From: Xestospongia muta
Taxonomy: Eukaryota > Porifera > Demospongiae > Haplosclerida > Petrosiidae
Reading direction: 5' to 3'
NCBI GenBank assembly: GCA_963693285.1
Contig: OY848928.1
Location: 5,609,827 to 5,673,826 of the forward strand
Length of the DNA: 64,000 nucleotides
Below the pieces are notes generated by a model, which was given only the letters and a program-made list of their open reading frames with translations, searched no databases and was not told the DNA's origin. Positions 58,932 through 64,000 of the stretch are shown one piece after another (positions within the stretch are counted from its first letter, which is position 1; each line of letters begins with the position of its first letter). The position numbers and the translations under genes were made by a program.

Positions 58932-59240
58932 ACTAAAGTACTGATTAGTCTAAAAAACCTAAAGAACTAATCTATATTTGAAATATTTGATTGATTTTTT
59001 TAGAATATGTCAAAATTATGTCTATTTTTTGAGTACATAGGTTTTGTTTTGATAACATTATTGTTACTACTGTTGCTATGGTGACAACCAATAGCAACAA
59101 GACAGTTTCTATGAGTAAACTGGATGTGAAGTGGGAGAACTGATCCTGTCATTTGACTGCTAATTAAACCTTGATTGTTACTATAAATCAAGAGATTATT
59201 AAAAGCCATTTAATCTTGTGATTATCACAAATGATATACT
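58932..59240. other. Spacer between A5 and the TAF5-family gene
   Basis: 309 bp between converging genes. It contains GTTGCTATGGTGACAACC (X-box-like but imperfect) and no supported gene. Confidence 0.6.
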
Positions 59241-62200
59241 CTACCTCGTGCTAGGAGCAAGAATAGATTTAATATTCCACAATTTCACTGTCTTATCTTC
59301 TCCTGTAGAAGCCAATAATGTCCCATCACAGCTGTATACCATTGATGTCACATGACCATTGTGGCCTTTTAATTCACGAATAACTCGTGAAGATCCCAAG
59401 TCCCATAAAGTAATAGTTCCATCATAAGCTAATTAAATTAATAGTTTCATCATAAGCTAATTAAATTAATAGTTTCATCATAAGCTAATTAAAGTAATAG
59501 TTTAATTATAAGCTAATTAAAGTAATAGTTCCATTATAAACTAATTAAAGTAATAGTTTCATTATAAGCTAATTAAAGTAATAGTTTCATTATAAGCTAA
59601 TTAAAGTAATAGTCCAATTATAACCTAATTAAAGTAATAGTTCCATTATAAGCTAATTAAAGTAATAGTTTCATTATAAGCTAATTAAAGTAATAGTCCA
59701 ATTATAACCTAATTAAAGTAATAGTTCCATTATAAGCTAATTAAAGTAATAGTTTCATTATAAGCTAATTAAAGTAATAGTTCCATTATAAGCTAATTAA
59801 AGTAATAGTTCCATTATAAGCTAATTAAAGTAATAGTTTCATTATAAGCTAATTAAAGTAATAGTTCCATTATAAGCTAATTAAAATAATAGTTTCATTA
59901 TAAGCTAATTAAAGTAATAGTTTCATTATAAGCTAATTAAAGTAATAGTTCCATTATAAACTAATTAATAATATAACTTTCTATTTTTAAAAGATATACT
60001 TACAAGCACTTGCCAAGAGCTTCCCAAAAGGAGAGAAGGTTACTGTAGAGACAGGATGCTAAATGGTTCTCTTTAGTATTATAACACTAGAAATAATCTT
60101 ACCTTACTACCAGTAAATAGTCTGACACACCCACCACTATTGACGTCCCATAATCTACAGGTATGATCTTTTGATCCAGTAGCTATATAATTACCATTAG
60201 GGTGACATTGGGCAACCTAGTGAAACCAATAAACTATGAATATTGTTATCATGAGCTCACATTTACGCTATCATTGTGGCCAGCAAATAGTCTCAAAGGA
60301 TAAATACGATCTGTATTCCATAACCTTGCAGTATGATCAAAACTTGATGACACAAAGTATCCGTCTACAGGACTAATTAAATATAATTTTAATATAATCT
60401 TTTAACAATAATATTGTAATATACTATTGTTATTTAGTATAAAACATTAGTTATAACGATAGGATCTTTGGTCCTTAGTATAGAGGTGTCCCTCAATATA
60501 ACAGTTAAATAATACAGTCTCTGGACTGGAATAAAACATTAGGATATCATTATTTCAGGTTGAAAGATCCCTCATATTTAATGGCATTCTCTATATTTAT
60601 TCCAGTCCCAAACCTGTATTATTTAATTACTATATCAAGGATACCTCTATATATTAAAAGCATTAACAATTATTATCTAATGTTACATTATATACCTAAA
60701 AGAGACATTCCATACTGGATAAAAATGACCTTTGTACTCCACTTTACAAGTCCGAGATGTCATGTCCCATAGTCGAACTAAACAAAAAGATAACACACTA
60801 TCTAGTATAGGATCTAATGCTACCAGTAGTGTCTTCAGAGGACGAGAGAAGATATTGTCCATTGGAACAGAAGTCTAAACCGTACACTGGTCCATGATGA
60901 CCACGTAACACGCAATCAACATGATCAGAGTGGGTGTGGTAAATTGTTTCTTGATCTGTTGCCCTTGGCAACCATGAAGATAAATGTATTGAAGAGTCAT
61001 CAAAACCGCAGGCATACACTTTTGAGGAGTTAGTTAACGAGGCACATTGGACCCTATAATAAAAAGAAGTAATTAAGTCATTATATTAATTTAGAGGCAC
61101 CCTATAGAATATCGTGAATGGACAGTACAAAGTAACAATGATGGAATGGAAGAATCTAATTGTTGAACAGCTGTTGTTAACTTGTGTTGGAAATCAGCTT
61201 TAGCAGCAAGTGCATCTGTATTTGATGAGGATGGTTGAGATGTAGCACTAGGTAGAGATCTTGGCGGTACCACAACAAGTTCTGGTATGGGGTCAATGTT
61301 TGGTTTAATAAAAGTTGAATCTAACAAATATAACATTAATATAGTTATATTATAACGTATGATAACTTACTTTTTTTCCCATCAACTTTTTGTTCACCAT
61401 TAACTAGTGATGTACTACCGTATACTGCATCATCAGCAATAGTTAACTATATGTATTAATAAATGCATTACCTTCCAAACTAAAATGTTTTTGTATAATA
61501 TTAATCATTGCAGTCGTCGGATGAGACTAAATAAAAGAAAATAAATTGAATTTATTAGTTCCTAGGATAATTACCTGTAGGAATGTCATTAACATTGTGA
61601 ATGCTGGTTCTGATAAACGAGTAAAATACTTGTTACTCCTGTAATTAAATGGTGTTATTAATCATGTGATTATATACTGACCTATATTTCTCTGCTAGTG
61701 GAGACAACAATAAAGTATCTGGAGTTGTTAGTAATGGAAGCTCTTTAATTTCTTGTGGATGGCTACAATATTTGACTACAATGTCTGATGTACTACTATA
61801 TAATTGTTGAGCTAAAATAAAGGTAATATTAATAAACCCATTATTAATACAAGAATTGTCCCAACAATAAATCCATTATTAATACGAGATTTGTCCCAGT
61901 AATAAATCCATTATTAATACAAGAACTGTCCTAGTAATAAACCCATTATTAATATAATACACTATTGCATTTAATAATGGATTTATTGTTGGGACATCAC
62001 TATAAATAATAAAATCATAAATAATATTATGATACTCCAGTACCTAACTCCTCTTCGTTAGAAGCAATCAGTGCTAAATAACAATAAACCAGTAAAGGAC
62101 AGATCAAAGATTGTAATAACTCTTTCTTGTGAGGATTGACATCATGATGAAGAAAGTCTAATAAACTAATGAATATTCATGAACAGGCATTCATACACAA

Positions 62201-62546
62201 GAACAAACCTTTCATAACCAATAACAATATCACGAGCACTGCCTGGTCTAAAAATAAAGACATCACAGCACAGAACAATTAGAGTAACTATGGCAACATA
62301 CTGTGCTGTCCAAGCTGTGACAAGAGGCTCTCCGCTAGTCTCCATACAAACTGAACTCATCACCAATTCTTTCAGAGAATGCACAGCAGGAAAGTTACCT
62401 TGTAAAACTGCAGCTACGTCCTGTTAAGATATATAAATATATACATTTTGATCTAAATGTACTGGATATTTCTGTTCTTCTAACATTTCTTGAACACTTT
62501 GCCATAACTTCTCTTCTTTTGCTTGTTTTGTAGAAATGGCGGACAT
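59241..62546 (-). CDS. TAF5: TAF5/TAF5L-family WD40 protein
   Basis: Scaffold subunit of TFIID or SAGA. It starts [20 protein letters not shown]. The helical TAF5-type N-terminal domain follows: [57 protein letters not shown]. After a Ser/Pro linker come six or seven WD repeats: [106 protein letters not shown] and [21 protein letters not shown] and the YPLR.FAGH block are family signatures. No LisH is visible at the N-terminus, which leans towards TAF5L, but the repeats also match TAF5, so the paralogue is uncertain. Two introns carry tandem repeats. Confidence 0.85.
59420..59975 (-). repeat. 28-bp minisatellite in TAF5-family intron
   Basis: About 19 consecutive units of TAATAGTTYCATTATAAGCT plus AATTAAAG. 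Variants (TTCC, TTTC, TCCA) are interspersed, with one higher-order pattern of three units repeated around 59560-59760. Confidence 0.95.
61830..61996. repeat. 36-bp tandem repeat closed by an inverted copy
   Basis: About four units of AATAAAYCCATTATTAATAC plus ARGARYTGTCCYAR, followed by one unit in inverted orientation. The arms 61857-61882 and 61971-61996 are a perfect 26-bp inverted repeat (TGTCCCAACAATAAATCCAT...). Located in an intron of the TAF5-family gene. Confidence 0.85.
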
Positions 62547-62662
62547 CCCTCACCATGTGGAGGGATAAAGTGTATATGCATTAGTATGATTCCTAATTTT
62601 CTGTACAAGTTTTGGTATGAGTCTGAGAATAGGTTAAAGTGGGCGGAACTTTCGAATTAAAG

Positions 62663-63450
62663 ATGGCTGCCAACAAAACTACTGCAGATGAAGTGAAGAA
62701 CTTTCTAACTAGTCCTCAGTTTCAAGTAGCCATGATCCAACTACTTGAAAATACTAACCCACTTTTACTTCAAAGCCAATCCTCATTAAGATTACCTGAT
62801 AGAAAGGATGGAGACATAAGAACACTTAGTCAGCAATCAATTCTTCTACCAGCACTGAAGAAAAATTCCAAGCCTATACCAAAATTAAAGCATCGACAAA
62901 CTGAGGGAACTCAAGCAAAAAAACTCTCTTTGTGTCGAATACCATACAATAGGACTCGGATGTTAATGAAGACAGCACCCAATGTCACCAATGTTTCACA
63001 GGAGGCCATCGCTGTAGCAACCAAGGCTGCTGTATGTACAATTATGACATAAAAAAGAATCCAGTCATAATATGTGATTACATTCCGATAATTCCATACC
63101 TATGTTACATTTTATAGGAATTATTTGTCACCAAATTATCTCAAGATTCTCATAGTATGAGTAAAGCCACTACACCTGCTGATGTACAATACAAACATGT
63201 TGGTAAGAAAGATAAACTAAGTCTGTTTAGTTTATTTTTGTTATCCCTCTAGCACAATCTGTCAGACAATACCCCAAACAACTGAAGGTTCTTCATGGTA
63301 TGCTAATATGGGATACATTTAGTATTTAATAGTCATTTGTTTTATGTAGAGTTTCTACCTTACAAAGTATTGGCTAGGGATTACTTAGCAGATCAAAGGA
63401 AGTTATCAATTGAAGAGACTGAACAAACTCCATTGCGTTTAGAAATGTGA
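62663..63450 (+). CDS. CHRAC1: CHRAC1-like histone-fold protein
   Basis: H2A/NF-YC-type histone-fold subunit, as in the CHRAC chromatin-remodelling complex or the POLE3 partner family. After a variable N-terminus (MAANKTTADEVKNFLTSP, QVAMIQLLENTNPLLLQ) comes LCRIPYNRTRMLMKTAPNVT, VSQEAIAVATKAAELFVTKL, TTPADVQYKHVAQ and FLPYKVLARDYLADQRK. This parallels CHRAC1 (LSRIRVIMKSSPEV, INQEALVLTAKATELFVQCL, FLADILPKKILASKYL). The N-terminal ~95 residues are extra compared with CHRAC1, so another member of the family is possible. Four exons. The start is 116 bp from the divergent TAF5-family start. Confidence 0.75.
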
Positions 63451-63555
63451 TCTAGTTTAATGTTAATTTTGTTCTACTTTCTCAAAAATAAATCTTATCG
63501 TTAGATTTGTTATGGTCAACAATAATTATTAGATCTAAAATATAATATAATATAA

Positions 63556-64000
63556 TTACTTGTCCTCATCATCACTACCTAATGTCACAAGATCATCAGG
63601 TAATAATGCTAAGCACGAAGTGTTCTCTCCTTCCTCGCTCTCTTCTTCAGTTTCTACATCTTCCTTTTCGCTCTCTTCTTCTTCACTTTCTCTCTCCTCT
63701 TGGTCGCTATTTATATTTTCAATTCTTTCTTTGTCAGTTGTACTGTCCTCTGTATTGAGAGTGTCATCTTCCTCTGATTGTGATGACCCAGTGGAACTAG
63801 CTGATGAAGTGCTACCAATAGTTCGGTGTGGGCTACCATTTGCAGTTAAAAACAAATCGATACCTAATATAAACACATTATTATATTAAACATTTAAAAA
63901 ATATACTCTTACCTTTTTGCCAGGACGGTATAGGATGTACTTTAACAGGGTTTCCTCCACCACCTCCTCCTAATCTTTTTCTGCCCTTACCACCTGAAGA
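63556..64000 (-). CDS. PCLAF: PCLAF-like PCNA-interacting protein, 5' part outside window
   Basis: The fragment at the right edge encodes GGKGRKRLGGGGGGNPVKVH, PIPSWQKGIDLFLTANGS, then a Ser-rich and a very acidic tail ending TLGSDDEDK. NPVxVxPxPxWQKGIxxF matches the PCNA-binding core of PCLAF/PAF15 (NPVCVRPTPKWQKGIGEFF); QKGIDLFL is a PIP box (QxxIxxFL). The tail of about 75 residues rich in Glu/Asp is longer than the vertebrate one. PCLAF binds PCNA during replication and repair. At least two exons; the start lies beyond the window. Confidence 0.75.

Noticed and set aside
59420..59975. Possible CRISPR array with 28-bp repeats
   Set aside because: Units are directly tandem without unique spacers, AT-rich, in a eukaryotic intron, with no cas genes.

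Overview
The window is animal nuclear DNA. It is AT-rich and very gene-dense, most genes are split by short introns (often 45-60 bp), and neighbours lie tens of bases apart. Metazoan signalling and regulatory families are present: three TGF-beta-type ligands, a PAS kinase, a doublecortin protein, GTSF1 and KICS2. Together with the short introns and compact divergent promoters this best fits a demosponge such as Amphimedon. The species is inferred from gene style, not from a search.

Layout. 1-6.0 kb: gamma-glutamyltransferase (cut by the left edge), adenylate kinase 2, AP-5 sigma, a mitochondrial crotonase and a GTSF1-type piRNA factor, in alternating orientation. 6.1-17.1 kb: SNRNP40 and a TGF-beta-like ligand, then a tandem copy of the same ~4.9 kb block in which SNRNP40 is dead but the ligand is intact, then a third, more canonical ligand. 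18.4-26.1 kb: PASK on the minus strand. 26.3-45.9 kb: housekeeping genes (PAIP1, ELP6, KICS2, an unrecognised small gene, RPLP0 with an intronic C/D snoRNA, ESD, GATAD1, ACOT7, POLR3K, an unrecognised 10-exon gene, EEF1A) and a DCDC2-like gene. 46.0-58.9 kb: a tandem array of intronless NRF-6-like membrane acyltransferases: four intact 'A' genes, one 'B' gene with an in-frame stop, and two deletion scars of further B genes. 59.2-64.0 kb: a TAF5-family WD40 gene, a CHRAC1-like histone-fold gene and the 3' part of a PCLAF-like gene.

Many genes sit head-to-head with 35-200 bp between start codons. Several of these gaps, and the ligand promoters, carry a CACGTG palindrome. RPLP0/ESD and EEF1A share a 15-nt NRF1-like word. 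RFX-type X-boxes lie upstream of DCDC2 and of the unrecognised 10-exon gene.

The most dynamic regions are the ligand/SNRNP40 duplication and the acyltransferase array. Both keep readable breakpoints. Exon limits were placed by eye from GT-AG signals and protein similarity; UTRs are mostly not delimited.
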